DNA of 64,000 nucleotides from Pleionea litopenaei. Its GTDB lineage: Bacteria; Pseudomonadota; Gammaproteobacteria; Enterobacterales; Kangiellaceae. Numbering within the stretch: position 1 is the stretch's first letter; each line of letters begins with the position of its first letter. Below the pieces are notes generated by a model that saw only the letters and a list, made by a program, of their open reading frames with translations, was not told the DNA's origin and did not search any database. Location of the stretch: NCBI RefSeq assembly GCF_031198435.1, contig NZ_CP133548.1:3568001-3632000 (forward strand). Direction: 5' to 3'. This document shows, piece after piece, positions 35,748-45,455 of the stretch. The position numbers and the translations under genes were made by a program.

Positions 35748-37469
35748 ATGTCAAAGACAGCTCCCATATTACGAACAGGGCCTTACCCTGAGTTATCGAT
35801 ACATGCTGTTCTGGTGGGGTATCTTTTAGGCGCGGTCATCGCGGTGAGCATCGGGTATGCCGCTTTGAAGTTAGGGTTCTCTATTGAAGGATCAGAGTTG
35901 GCCGCCATTTTAGGATTTGGAATTTTACGGGGCGTTTTACGACGCAATAGCATCATCGAGAATAATGTTGCGCAAACGGTGGCAAGTGCGGTTAATGGCG
36001 CATCAAGCGGAATGATGTTTTCTGTCCCTGCGTTGTTTATTTTAGGTGAAACCAATTTTGATCCCATTTTACTAGTATTTGGCTGCATTGCTGGCGCATT
36101 TTTGGGGATCGCTTTTATTATTCCGTTACGCAAGCAAATGATCGATTATGAGCGTTTAACCTACCCTGGCGGTGTGGCCGTTGCGACTATTTTGAAGTCA
36201 CCCGGTGCGGGCATGAGAAAAGCCTTTTTATTGATCAGTGCGGCGGTTGTTGCCGGGTTGGTGCACGCGGTCAGTTTAAGTGTTGGTATTGAAAACTTGA
36301 ATCTCGGGAAATTCTTAGGCCTACCTGAGTATATGAACGGTATATGGTATGTGTCGTTGTTGACCGTTGGGGTTGGTTTTATTGCCGGTAAAGGTGGTAT
36401 CGCCTTCATTATCGGGGGCTTTGTATGTTATTGGTTTTTAGCGCCATTGCTGGCAGGTACCGACTTGATGCCGGTCGTCGATGGCACCGCCGTAACCGAT
36501 CCTGAGCACTTACGGAAACAGCTATTTCGACCGGTGGGTATCGGTATGATTATCGGTGGTGCGGTCATGGGGATTGTATTAGCTTTGCCGTTAATTGTGT
36601 CTGCAGTGCGTAGTATGCAAGACGCAGCAAAGAGCGGTACCGCCTTATCGAAAGATGAAATGCCGATCAAACTGCTCTACATCGCTATTATCGGCGCCGC
36701 CGTGCTCTTAGTTTTTATGGCGATCACTTCGACGGAGAAAATGGGCATCGGTCGTGGAATAACCATGGCATTGGTGGGAACCTTATGGATTTGGATCGCG
36801 GGCGTTATCTTATCTGAGTGTATTGGCCGAACGAATTGGTCTCCGCTGTCAGGAATGACGCTTATTGCCATAACGATATTGATTTTTATCGCCAGCGGTT
36901 TAGGACGTTCTGAGTCGATCGTAGCAGCCGTGATGGTGGGGGCTGCCGCTTGTGTTGCAATGTCGCAAGCGACCGATTTAATGCTCGATTTAAAGACCGG
37001 TTATCTGGTCGGCGCAACGCCGAAAATGCAACAGGCAGGTCAGTTTTTAGGAGCTTGGTTGGGTCCCATATTAATTATGGTGCTGATTTTCATATTGCAT
37101 AAGGCTTATGGCTTGGGTTCTGATCAATTGCCAGCACCGCAAGGTCAAGCGCTAGCCAGCATGGTGAATGGTATTTTAGGCGGTGATGTCCCTGTTGAGA
37201 AATATTTAGCGGGAGCCGGCCTAGGGGCGCTGCTTAGCCTATCTTCTGGAGGGCTTGGAATTACCGCAGGGCTGGGGTTTTATCTACCCTTCAATATTGT
37301 TCTCACCTACAGCTTAGGTACCGTGTTGAGATTGGTGGTGAATCGTTACTACGGTGAGACATGGGTGGAAACCAAAGGTATTCCAATCGCTGCCGGTTTG
37401 ATCGTAGGGGAAGCTCTAGTGGGCGTTGGTTACGCGGTTATTAAAATAATGTCTGGCCTAGGAGACTAA
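35748..37469 (+). CDS. OPT family oligopeptide/metal-chelate transporter
   Basis: A 573-residue polytopic inner-membrane transporter of the OPT family, proton-coupled and expected to import small peptides or peptide-like metal chelates. N-terminal PYPELSIHAVLVGYLLGAVIA and the segments NNVAQTVASAVNGASSGMMF, PLRKQMIDYERLTYPGGVAVA and VGATPKMQQAGQFLGAWLG are typical of bacterial OPT proteins. ATG at 35748 is preferred to 35736 because GAGG lies seven bases upstream. The following gene starts 4 bp after the stop, with its AGGAG inside the OPT terminus, so the two are coupled. Substrate unknown. Confidence 0.9.
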   Translation: MSKTAPILRTGPYPELSIHAVLVGYLLGAVIAVSIGYAALKLGFSIEGSELAAILGFGILRGVLRRNSIIENNVAQTVASAVNGASSGMMFSVPALFILGETNFDPILLVFGCIAGAFLGIAFIIPLRKQMIDYERLTYPGGVAVATILKSPGAGMRKAFLLISAAVVAGLVHAVSLSVGIENLNLGKFLGLPEYMNGIWYVSLLTVGVGFIAGKGGIAFIIGGFVCYWFLAPLLAGTDLMPVVDGTAVTDPEHLRKQLFRPVGIGMIIGGAVMGIVLALPLIVSAVRSMQDAAKSGTALSKDEMPIKLLYIAIIGAAVLLVFMAITSTEKMGIGRGITMALVGTLWIWIAGVILSECIGRTNWSPLSGMTLIAITILIFIASGLGRSESIVAAVMVGAAACVAMSQATDLMLDLKTGYLVGATPKMQQAGQFLGAWLGPILIMVLIFILHKAYGLGSDQLPAPQGQALASMVNGILGGDVPVEKYLAGAGLGALLSLSSGGLGITAGLGFYLPFNIVLTYSLGTVLRLVVNRYYGETWVETKGIPIAAGLIVGEALVGVGYAVIKIMSGLGD

Positions 37470-37473
37470 AACG

Positions 37474-38016
37474 ATGAAAAAGATAGCAATTGGTTTAATT
37501 ATCGTTAGCTTTTTAGGTGGAGCATTTTTGGCCTCTCTCGATGCGAAAACGTTAAACTGGAACTGGTTTATTCCTACGATCCTGCTAGGCTTTATTGGTG
37601 CCATTCTATTAAAGCGGATTGAGCATTCTGATGCTCGCGAGAAAGCTCACAGCTCCGGAAGCATCGAAACCTTGCAGAAATGCCTAAATAATATTGTTTC
37701 AAACCTAGAGCAAATGAATGACAATAAAGAAAAGCTACCGACATATGAGGCACGTTTTGAAATCGACCGGGTCTTTCGCGAAGATTTAACTGAATTTGCT
37801 GAGTCACGTGAAAGCATCCGTCATATTCTCGGACTCAAGGATTACGCCGATATAATGAGCGCATTCGCGGCTGGAGAACGTTACATCAACCGAGTATGGT
37901 CAGCGTCAACCGATGGTTATGTCGATGAAGTAAAGCTATACATTGAAAAAGCGAGTCAACAATTTCATGATGCTGCAGCTCTGTTTAATGAACGATTACA
38001 AAATAACCGAACTTAG
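37474..38016 (+). CDS. Small membrane protein cotranscribed with the OPT transporter
   Basis: A 180-residue protein with two N-terminal hydrophobic segments (IAIGLIIVSFLGGAFLASL and FIPTILLGFIGAILL) followed by a soluble helical domain rich in Glu/Arg (residues ~55-180). No family recognised. Its position 4 bp behind the OPT gene suggests an accessory role in that transporter (inference). It is followed by a GGDEF-EAL gene on the same strand after 63 bp, so the transcript could continue. Confidence 0.75.
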   Translation: MKKIAIGLIIVSFLGGAFLASLDAKTLNWNWFIPTILLGFIGAILLKRIEHSDAREKAHSSGSIETLQKCLNNIVSNLEQMNDNKEKLPTYEARFEIDRVFREDLTEFAESRESIRHILGLKDYADIMSAFAAGERYINRVWSASTDGYVDEVKLYIEKASQQFHDAAALFNERLQNNRT

Positions 38017-38079
38017 ACATTCATCAATCGATAAGCAAGCATTGTTCCGGTGCCCGTTTTATCGGAGTTGCGTGGAACA

Positions 38080-40338
38080 ATGAATTACGTGACCTCTCGA
38101 GCACAGATTCTGACGATGGCGACACTTGTTGTCGCCATCGCCATTTCTGTTTTCTTGTTGCAACAAGTTAATCGACACAATGCGCAACAAAGAGTCAGCT
38201 CAGAATTATCGTTTTTTGCACAGCAGTTTCAAGCCGATATGCGTCAGCAGCTGGCAAATACTTCATCTTTGGCCACCTTGATTTCAGAACTGCCTCTCAC
38301 TGACTCACAAGATACGAATCGAGAGCTATTAGATGATCTAACCCGAAATCCATCGGTGAAAGGCGTCGCCTTAATGGCCGGTAACCGAATTGTGAGTAGT
38401 GTTGGTGATGTAAAGCAATCAACGTTACTAGCCTTGTACCGGTCAATGGAAACAGGGCAATCTTCAGTGATAGGCTTTGAGCAAACGCAAAGTGATGTCA
38501 TGATTGCGCGAGGTATTTTATTAGCGAAACAAGACGGCGTAGCAAAGTGGTTATTTATCAGTTTACCGCTAAACGCATTCAGTGATTTTAATAAAAAACT
38601 GAGCCACTTTTTTGGTGAAGGAGTGCCGTATGCATTGAGTTTTAAAGGGGTAGAGGCGGCACCGGCTAGACCAGAGATTTCTGCTCAACTCAATCAACAG
38701 TGGCTTGATGACGATAATTATTCCATTGAGTTGACTGAACCAAGCTACCAACTCTCTGTATTGATCCCAAAATCATCCATTTCATCACTTCAGATTTTCT
38801 CATTGTTAGAAGTCGTTCTCGGAACCATAGCTTTATTCTTAATTGTACTGATAATCGTTGCTTTACTTTTTTACTTTCGATATCTGAGTCCCTTCAATGC
38901 TTTACTCAAAGAAATTCAGAATACCCGCTTTGGCGAACCGATCAATTTGAAGAAGCGGAAAGGAAAGGGTGTCGTTGATAGGTTAATTAATACCTATATC
39001 GATATGCTAAGAAAGTTAAACAAAATGGCCGCGTTTGATCACCTCACTGGGTTGTCAAACAGAACACACTTCCAGTATCAGTTACATCGACAATTGAAAG
39101 TTTCTGCTCGACATGGCAAGAAAATGGCTCTGCTGTATATCGATTTAGATAACTTTAAAAAGGTTAATGACCATTATGGGCATGCCGTGGGCGACAAGTT
39201 ACTTAAAGCTTTCAGCGAACGGCTTCTAAAATCGACTAGGCCAAGTGATTTAGTTGCAAATTTAACGAAAGGCGAGTTAGCACGACTGGCTGGCGACGAG
39301 TTTGCATTACTGCTCACTAACATAGAGTCTAATGCGGTTGCAGAAAAAGTCGCGGAACGAATTTTATCGCTGTTTGAAAGTGGCTTTTTACTTGATGGCG
39401 TCAATCATAATGTGCAGGCGAGTATTGGTATTGTTATAACACCTGATGATGGTAACGATGTCGCAACCTTGTTGCAAAATGCCGATGCCGCAATGTATCA
39501 GGCAAAGTTGAAAGGGAAAAATCGACTGCAATTCTTCAACAGAGATATTGCTGGTGGCATTCAGAGAAAGCAATTCATAGAACGCACCTTAACCAAAGCC
39601 ATTGAACACTCACACTTTCATCTAGTTTATATGCCAATTTACAGCGCGGTCTCTCGCGAAGTTGTCGGTGTAGAAGTGCTAATTCGCGCACCGACATTAA
39701 CGGCAAAAGGTATTGGACCAGAAGAATTTATTCCGGTTGCTGAATCGACCGGGCTAATCAAAGCGATTGATACATGGGTCTTAAATGAATCGCTGTCGCG
39801 ATTAAATTACGTAAGTGATCGTTATGGGTTCGACGGCTTCTTTGCTATTAATATCTCAGCTGTTGAACTTCACAATAAAGAGTTTCCCGGTACGGTTCGA
39901 AGCATGCTGATGAAACATCAAGTTGTTCCCGAGCGAATTGAACTAGAAATCACTGAAACCAGCTTTGTCGATAATATAGAAGGCTCTATTCGACAACTAA
40001 ACCACCTAAAATCCCTTGGTGTTTCCTTATCTTTAGATGACTTCGGTACCGGGTATACAGCCTTTACTCAGTTGATAGAATTTCCCGTCGATAAGGTGAA
40101 GATCGATCGCTCCTTTATACAAGGATTATCGAACTCCTCCACCGATAAAAGAAGAATGGTTGATATCGTTCTTGCACTGGCCGATCTTTATCAGCTTGAA
40201 GTGATAGCTGAAGGGGTCGAAAATGAAGCTCAAATTGGCTATCTCAAAGATCGTGGTTGTGAAATGCTGCAAGGCTTTTACCTGTCGAAACCGCTGAGTT
40301 GGAATGATTTTCAGAAGCTGATCGAGCATGCAGAATAA
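38080..40338 (+). CDS. Membrane c-di-GMP enzyme, GGDEF-EAL with periplasmic sensor
   Basis: A 752-residue protein with a TM near residues 9-28, a periplasmic sensor region to ~235, a second TM (~240-270), then GGDEF and EAL domains. The GGDEF motif is AGDEF (404-408) and an eight-residue insert separates RPSD from the RLAGDEF stretch. The EAL signature is EVL (Glu532), and other phosphodiesterase motifs are intact (LEITET, SLDDFGTGYT, VKIDRSFI, AEGVEN). It is probably an active phosphodiesterase with an uncertain cyclase half. ATG at 38080 is preferred to a GTG at 38050. Its last 11 bases overlap modA, linking its expression to molybdate uptake. Confidence 0.9.
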   Translation: MNYVTSRAQILTMATLVVAIAISVFLLQQVNRHNAQQRVSSELSFFAQQFQADMRQQLANTSSLATLISELPLTDSQDTNRELLDDLTRNPSVKGVALMAGNRIVSSVGDVKQSTLLALYRSMETGQSSVIGFEQTQSDVMIARGILLAKQDGVAKWLFISLPLNAFSDFNKKLSHFFGEGVPYALSFKGVEAAPARPEISAQLNQQWLDDDNYSIELTEPSYQLSVLIPKSSISSLQIFSLLEVVLGTIALFLIVLIIVALLFYFRYLSPFNALLKEIQNTRFGEPINLKKRKGKGVVDRLINTYIDMLRKLNKMAAFDHLTGLSNRTHFQYQLHRQLKVSARHGKKMALLYIDLDNFKKVNDHYGHAVGDKLLKAFSERLLKSTRPSDLVANLTKGELARLAGDEFALLLTNIESNAVAEKVAERILSLFESGFLLDGVNHNVQASIGIVITPDDGNDVATLLQNADAAMYQAKLKGKNRLQFFNRDIAGGIQRKQFIERTLTKAIEHSHFHLVYMPIYSAVSREVVGVEVLIRAPTLTAKGIGPEEFIPVAESTGLIKAIDTWVLNESLSRLNYVSDRYGFDGFFAINISAVELHNKEFPGTVRSMLMKHQVVPERIELEITETSFVDNIEGSIRQLNHLKSLGVSLSLDDFGTGYTAFTQLIEFPVDKVKIDRSFIQGLSNSSTDKRRMVDIVLALADLYQLEVIAEGVENEAQIGYLKDRGCEMLQGFYLSKPLSWNDFQKLIEHAE

Positions 40339-41245
40339 TCATCGCTTTAAAAAAATAAAGTATGTGATATTTTGCGCTCTATTATGGTCTTTTCAAGCGT
40401 TTGCTAAGCCGACTCTAAAGGCTAAGCTTCGCGTCGCTGTCGCTACGAATTTCTATTCTACTTTAAATGAACTCGTTCAGATGGATAAACAAGACTTCAA
40501 CTTTGAGGTTGAACTAATTCCAGGTGCATCAGGACGACTCATGGCACAGATTGAGAGAAATGCGCCTTTTGATGTTTTTCTTTCTGCTGATGCAGAAAAG
40601 CCCTTTTATCTAGTTAGTAAAGACAAGTTAATTGAACAGTCAGTAATAGAATATACTCGTGGCTCTTTAATGTTAGTGTTAACAGAAAAGACAGCACTGT
40701 CTTTCTCTGAACCCGATGTCGTCAATGAAGGGAATAATTCAGGACTTAATAGTGACGATGATAGTTACGGTGATAGTTACGGTGACAGTGACGGACATAG
40801 TTACAACCTTGATTACTCCGCCGATTTGACGGCGCTTACGGAGTATCTAGGAGCATGCCGCCGAATCACGATTGCGCAGCCCACATTAGCACCCTATGGA
40901 AAAGCAGCATTAGAAGTCTTGAAGCGAGCAGATATACAACACGAAAAAGAGCGTTTGATTTTTGCAGAGAATGTTGCTCAATCACTGCACTTTATTATTT
41001 ACGGAAAAGTTGATTGTGGCATTGTTGCGCGATCTTTTGCGCCGATACGCCAAATTGGTCGTTATATTAAAATAGCGATTCCTAGCTCTTTGCACTCTCC
41101 AATCGAACAATTTGGAGGCATCGTCGCTGATTCAAAAAATATTCCGTTGGCCAAAATATTTCTTGATTATCTGCAAAAGCCTGAGACACAAGAAAAACTG
41201 ATGGCACGAGGTTATTTATCAGTAGGTGTTTTCGATGATCAATGA
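40328..41245 (+). CDS. modA: Molybdate ABC transporter substrate-binding protein ModA
   Basis: Periplasmic binding protein for molybdate/tungstate. The 305 residues begin with a signal peptide (YVIFCALLWSFQAFAKP). LRVAVATNFYSTLNELV, VELIPGASGRLMAQIE, APFDVFLSADAEKP and IAQPTLAPYGKAALEVL are ModA signatures. A Ser/Asp/Gly/Tyr-rich insert (about residues 138-160) encoded by a 12-bp tandem repeat is absent from typical ModA and probably forms a surface loop. The start overlaps the GGDEF-EAL gene by 11 bp; modB overlaps its end by 11 bp. Confidence 0.9.
   Translation: MQNNHRFKKIKYVIFCALLWSFQAFAKPTLKAKLRVAVATNFYSTLNELVQMDKQDFNFEVELIPGASGRLMAQIERNAPFDVFLSADAEKPFYLVSKDKLIEQSVIEYTRGSLMLVLTEKTALSFSEPDVVNEGNNSGLNSDDDSYGDSYGDSDGHSYNLDYSADLTALTEYLGACRRITIAQPTLAPYGKAALEVLKRADIQHEKERLIFAENVAQSLHFIIYGKVDCGIVARSFAPIRQIGRYIKIAIPSSLHSPIEQFGGIVADSKNIPLAKIFLDYLQKPETQEKLMARGYLSVGVFDDQ
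40757..40804 (+). repeat. 12-bp x 4 in-frame tandem repeat inside modA
   Basis: Units at 40757-40768, 40769-40780, 40781-40792 and 40793-40804 (core GGTGATAGTTAC) encode Asp-Ser-Tyr-Gly-like tetrapeptides in a loop absent from typical ModA. Confidence 0.85.
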
Positions 41246-41930
41246 TAGTGATTGGCAGGCAATTTATTTAACTTTAAAATTAGCAACCTTCTCTTCGATT
41301 ATTTTGATGATCATCAGTTTACCTCTGGCTTATTGGTTAGCCTTTGGAAGAAGTAAGTTAAAGCCAATCGTCTCTGCTTTAGTCGCACTTCCGCTAGTGT
41401 TACCGCCTAGCGTACTGGGCTTTTATTTGTTATTGCTCATGAGCGGCGACCATGCCGTTAGCAAAAGTCTGGCAGTATTAGGTATCTATCCTTTCTCATT
41501 CAGTGGATTGATATTAGGCTCGGTGGTGTTTTCACTTCCCTTTGTTGTACAACCGCTTCTGGCTTCTTTTTTAAGTATTTCTAACAGCACTTTAGCCGTT
41601 GCTGCAACACTTGGCGCAAGTCGCTGTGATCGTTTTTGTTCAATTATACTTCCTCAATCTAAAGCGGGTATCGTCGCTGCCATGATTTTAGGATTTGCAC
41701 ATACCATCGGAGAGTTTGGAGTGGTATTAATGATTGGTGGAAATATACCGGGAGAAACTAAAGTTTTATCGGTTCAAGTATATGAATTGGTAGAGACATT
41801 AAACTATTCAAGAGCGGGTTATCTAGCCGGAGGTTTACTGATATTTTCGTTTGTAATTTTATGGCTTACTTATCGTTCGTTTAAGGTTGATAATTTCGTT
41901 GTTATGAAGCAGCGAGAGAGCGATCGATGA
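41235..41930 (+). CDS. modB: Molybdate ABC transporter permease ModB
   Basis: Inner-membrane channel subunit, 231 residues, about five TM segments. VALPLVLPPSVLGFYLL and the cytoplasmic coupling loop AATLGASRCDRFCSIILPQSKAGIVAAM (EAA-type), then HTIGEFGVVLMIGGNIPGET, are ModB signatures. The ATG at 41235 follows AGGTG and is preferred to the GTG at 41226. It overlaps modA by 11 bp and modC by 4 bp. Confidence 0.93.
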   Translation: MINDSDWQAIYLTLKLATFSSIILMIISLPLAYWLAFGRSKLKPIVSALVALPLVLPPSVLGFYLLLLMSGDHAVSKSLAVLGIYPFSFSGLILGSVVFSLPFVVQPLLASFLSISNSTLAVAATLGASRCDRFCSIILPQSKAGIVAAMILGFAHTIGEFGVVLMIGGNIPGETKVLSVQVYELVETLNYSRAGYLAGGLLIFSFVILWLTYRSFKVDNFVVMKQRESDR

Positions 41931-42991
41931 GCGATTTAATGGTAGATATTTCGGTTCGCCGAAAATCCTTTGAATTAAGTCTAAATACTGAACTGTCAGA
42001 GAATAAAATTACCGTTGTGTTTGGGCCTTCGGGTAGCGGAAAGTCTAGTCTATTAAATGCAATTGCGGGAACAGAACCCTGCACGGGGACTATTAAAACC
42101 GCTAATTTGAATTGGCAGTCAGATAAACATCATCTGTCGGCTAATAAAAGAGAACTCGGATACCTCCCTCAAGGAGCTGAGTTGTTCCATCACCTTAGTG
42201 TGCTAGAGAATATTGACTATGGTCGTGTCCGACGTCAATTTTACAGTGAGCAAGAAAGAGATTGGGTGGTCGAACAGCTGGGCCTAAAAGATTTCGTTGA
42301 ACGGAATGTTTCAAGCTTATCCGGTGGTCAGAAGCAACGAGTTGCTATCGCCAGAGCGATATTGGCAACTAAAGGATGGCTGTTACTTGATGAACCGCTC
42401 GTTGGATTAGATGCTATTAATCAACGTAAAATATTGTTGGCTTTAAAGTCGATAAAAACTGCGTTTAACTTATCTATTATTTATATAACTCACTCTATAA
42501 CGGAACTTCTAACGATTGCTGATTCTGTTGTTTTACTCGATCAGGGCCAGTGTATAGGCCATGCAGCAATTGAAAAAGTGGTAAGCGAGTACGGGAACGT
42601 TATTTTTGATGATGCGTTACCGGCGACTGTGTTTGATATTACGGTTACTGAACTTATGTCAGACTTTCATTTAGCTAAGGTGGAATTTAAAGAATTACAG
42701 CTCATCATACCCGATAATGATTACCGGTTAGCAGAACAGTATCGTTGCGTGCTTAAAGCCAATCAAATTAGTATTAGTGTTGCACAACCGAAGCAAAGCA
42801 GTACTTTAAATGTTTTGCAAGGCAAGGTGCTAGGCATTAATGCCTCGTTTCATCCCGGCGTCTCAATCGTTGATATATCTGTATCTGGAATAACACTGTC
42901 GGCTGCCGTCACCAACTTGTCAGTGCGCAACTTAGAACTGGCGCCTGGGCTTAAGGTGTGGTGCCAAATTAAGACAGCTGCGCTGTTGTAG
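41927..42991 (+). CDS. modC: Molybdate ABC transporter ATPase ModC
   Basis: ATP-hydrolysing subunit, 354 residues. Walker A GPSGSGKS (33-40), signature LSGGQKQR (131-138), Walker B WLLLDEP (151-157) and the switch His in ITHS are all present. The C-terminal ~90 residues form a Mop/TOBE molybdate-binding domain (LQGKVLGINASFHPGVSIVDIS), as in ModC rather than a generic importer. ATGA overlap with modB. No modE or molybdenum-cofactor genes are adjacent. The downstream GGDEF-EAL gene is convergent. Confidence 0.94.
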   Translation: MSDLMVDISVRRKSFELSLNTELSENKITVVFGPSGSGKSSLLNAIAGTEPCTGTIKTANLNWQSDKHHLSANKRELGYLPQGAELFHHLSVLENIDYGRVRRQFYSEQERDWVVEQLGLKDFVERNVSSLSGGQKQRVAIARAILATKGWLLLDEPLVGLDAINQRKILLALKSIKTAFNLSIIYITHSITELLTIADSVVLLDQGQCIGHAAIEKVVSEYGNVIFDDALPATVFDITVTELMSDFHLAKVEFKELQLIIPDNDYRLAEQYRCVLKANQISISVAQPKQSSTLNVLQGKVLGINASFHPGVSIVDISVSGITLSAAVTNLSVRNLELAPGLKVWCQIKTAALL

Positions 42992-43031
42992 GCTTTATAC
43001 TTCGAGCAGCGCACTTCTCACAACTGACCTA

Positions 43032-45146
43032 TCATGTCGCTATTATGCTTTCAGTGACTTTCATATTGTAGTTAAACCAAACTTCGGGCTTGTGTACATA
43101 ATCACCTTGAGCATAGTTAACGCCAATTTTTGCTAAATAAGATTCAATCGCTTGGCTTTCAACAAATTCAGCAATGGTTTTAATTTTCATTTCATTGGCA
43201 AGGTGTTGCACGGTCTCAACAAAAACTCGTTGCAAAGGATCGCTTGTTATCTTTCTAATGAATGCGCCATCGATCTTTAGGCTATCGACCGGTAAGCGCT
43301 GAAGATAATTAAAAGAAGAAATTCCGCTACCAAAATCATCCAACGAAAATGTACATCCTCGCTCTTTCATTTCTTTCATAAATTTTAAAGCGACTTCAAA
43401 ATGTGTGATTGCATAGGTTTCGGTGATCTCAAAGTTTATGCGGGATGGAGCAACCTTGTATTGTTGAAATAAAGAGTCGACATAGTCTGTAAAATCGACA
43501 TCGGCAAGTGTTAGGCCCGAGATATTGATGCCATAACGAGTGCTTAACGAGGGTTCTTGGTGGCTAATCGCATAAAATGTTGCTCGTAAAACCCAGCGAT
43601 CAAGCTGAGTAATGAGCGCATATTTTTCTGCTGCGCTTATAAATGTTTCAGGGGAAATTAATTGACCATTAATATCATGCATTCTTACCAGCACTTCGTA
43701 GCGCAATTCACTTTTGTTATCGACCGCAATGGGTTTAAGTTTTTGGCGATATAAGGTCAGTCGATTTTGCTTTATAGCAATGGATAAGTCATTGACCACG
43801 AGCATTTCTTTTTCGTGTTTTTGAAGAATATCGTCGCTTGTTTGATAGAGTTGAACACGATTCCCACCGTTTTGTTTGGCAAGATTTACCGAACGATGAA
43901 GCGCTGCAAGGGCTTGTTCAACGCTGGTGGTGGTTTTATCAATATGCAGTACTGAAATACTGACCGTAATAGGGTGATCTATCTTAATTTTATTAAATGG
44001 GTAGTTTTGAATTTTTTGTCTTAATGCATCTGAAAAGTGCTTTGATTCGCGATGGTATACATTGGGTAGAAGAACAGCGAACTCATCATTACCTAGTCGA
44101 CTTATGATCGACGTGTTCGGCAAATAGTCAGTTAGTAACATGGACGTGTACTGCAGTAAAGCGTCGCCTCGTTGGTGCCCTAAATTATTATTGACCAGTT
44201 TAAACTTATCAATATTTAGCAGTAGCAAAATACCGATGGGCTTATTCTCGAATGATTGTCGCTTGATATAGCGGTCGAGCTGATGTTCAAAGGTTTTTCT
44301 GTTTGTTAGGCCGGTGAGTTCGTCATGAGCTTTTGAGAATTCTAAATCTTTGAGCACCGCAATATGTTGTTTAGAACGACGCTTTTGTAACTGGTAAGTA
44401 ACGATTAAAACTAACATCACTAATAGCCAAGCCGGTAGCAGGTGCATAAGGTTTTTTAGAATCAGTTTTTGTGCGTAGTTATTTGATAATGCTCCGCGAA
44501 TACTCCACGGAGCATTTTGAATGGGCTGTACAAGAACTGTGTCGATAGCACTAGAGCTAGCGTTAGGTTCGAGTACACTTTTTTTATTACTGATAATAAA
44601 TTTCTGTGGGGCTAAGTTAAATCGCTGTTGTATCCGGTTGATTGCTTCAAACTCGAAGACGGCTAAAAGTAGATAATCTGATTCGTCGATCGGAAGTATC
44701 CAGAGATATTCTCGATTGTCTGGTATTTTAGGGCTGCATAAGCGCCATTGCGAAGCGTTCTGACTAGCAGGCGACGAACATTCATAGTGATCGAGGGATA
44801 TTCCCTCAGGTCTCAGGAAGTTAGTGTCTTGCTTGACTAATGACAGTGAGGTCAGGTCTCTCAGGGAGGTTGACCATAAATTTAGAATGTTTACTTGCTC
44901 GCTAGGAACTTCATGTAAAAGATTTGATGATGCTGCTTTTTTCTGCAGCTCGCTGAGATGCTGCTTTTGTTGATTTAATAACTGACTCACTTGATTATGA
45001 ATATGCTGAGTCATCGACTGCATTAATTCGATTTGGGCTTGTCGTTGTTGTTGAAAAGAAGAGTAGGCACTGTAAATAAATAAAACCACAAATAAAGTAC
45101 TGGTAATAACCAGAAGTAATCGAGAAATGGTTAGATTTGAGTGCAA
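43032..45146 (-). CDS. Membrane GGDEF-EAL protein with periplasmic sensor
   Basis: A 704-residue protein: TM1 ~8-28, a periplasmic region of about 200 residues containing a Cys pair (HYECSSP, RLCSPK), TM2 ~230-250, then GGDEF and EAL domains. The cyclase motif is GNDEF (352-356), off the G-G-[DE]-E-F consensus. The EAL signature is EVL (Glu484), DDFGSG and the LKIDGAFI strand are intact, but the usual EGVE is AEFVES. Phosphodiesterase activity is plausible and cyclase activity doubtful. The gene is monocistronic, convergent with modC, and shares a 309-bp upstream region with the cytochrome gene. Confidence 0.88.
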   Translation of the reverse strand: MHSNLTISRLLLVITSTLFVVLFIYSAYSSFQQQRQAQIELMQSMTQHIHNQVSQLLNQQKQHLSELQKKAASSNLLHEVPSEQVNILNLWSTSLRDLTSLSLVKQDTNFLRPEGISLDHYECSSPASQNASQWRLCSPKIPDNREYLWILPIDESDYLLLAVFEFEAINRIQQRFNLAPQKFIISNKKSVLEPNASSSAIDTVLVQPIQNAPWSIRGALSNNYAQKLILKNLMHLLPAWLLVMLVLIVTYQLQKRRSKQHIAVLKDLEFSKAHDELTGLTNRKTFEHQLDRYIKRQSFENKPIGILLLLNIDKFKLVNNNLGHQRGDALLQYTSMLLTDYLPNTSIISRLGNDEFAVLLPNVYHRESKHFSDALRQKIQNYPFNKIKIDHPITVSISVLHIDKTTTSVEQALAALHRSVNLAKQNGGNRVQLYQTSDDILQKHEKEMLVVNDLSIAIKQNRLTLYRQKLKPIAVDNKSELRYEVLVRMHDINGQLISPETFISAAEKYALITQLDRWVLRATFYAISHQEPSLSTRYGINISGLTLADVDFTDYVDSLFQQYKVAPSRINFEITETYAITHFEVALKFMKEMKERGCTFSLDDFGSGISSFNYLQRLPVDSLKIDGAFIRKITSDPLQRVFVETVQHLANEMKIKTIAEFVESQAIESYLAKIGVNYAQGDYVHKPEVWFNYNMKVTESIIAT

Positions 45147-45455
45147 AATAAAGTCCTTTACAAAATAGAGCGTGTCTCGCTAACAATTCTTTAGCTGACG
45201 GTTGTTCTGCGACTAGCAGGTGAGCACCACATTCCTTAGGCTCGAACCGTTTAAGATTAGCAATCTTCGGCTAAGCCGGTCAATCGCGAATCTAGCAGAA
45301 CAAGAATAAAAAATAGATATATGTTCTAGATCAATGAGTTACTTCGATTAATAAACTATACTTACGATCTGTTAAAGCTTTGTCGAGTTGATGATTATTT
45401 TCATGCTGAGTTAAAGCTTATAATGTTTTAGAAATAATCTACGAAGGAGAAATCA
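45147..45455. other. Divergent intergenic region, 309 bp
   Basis: Region between the GGDEF-EAL gene and the cytochrome c gene. I found no c-di-GMP riboswitch core, tandem repeat or small gene. GAAGGAG before 45456 is the cytochrome ribosome binding site. Confidence 0.55.

Noticed and set aside
45147-45455. c-di-GMP riboswitch upstream of the GGDEF-EAL or cytochrome gene
   Set aside because: I could not find the conserved core or the tetraloop-receptor layout on either strand.
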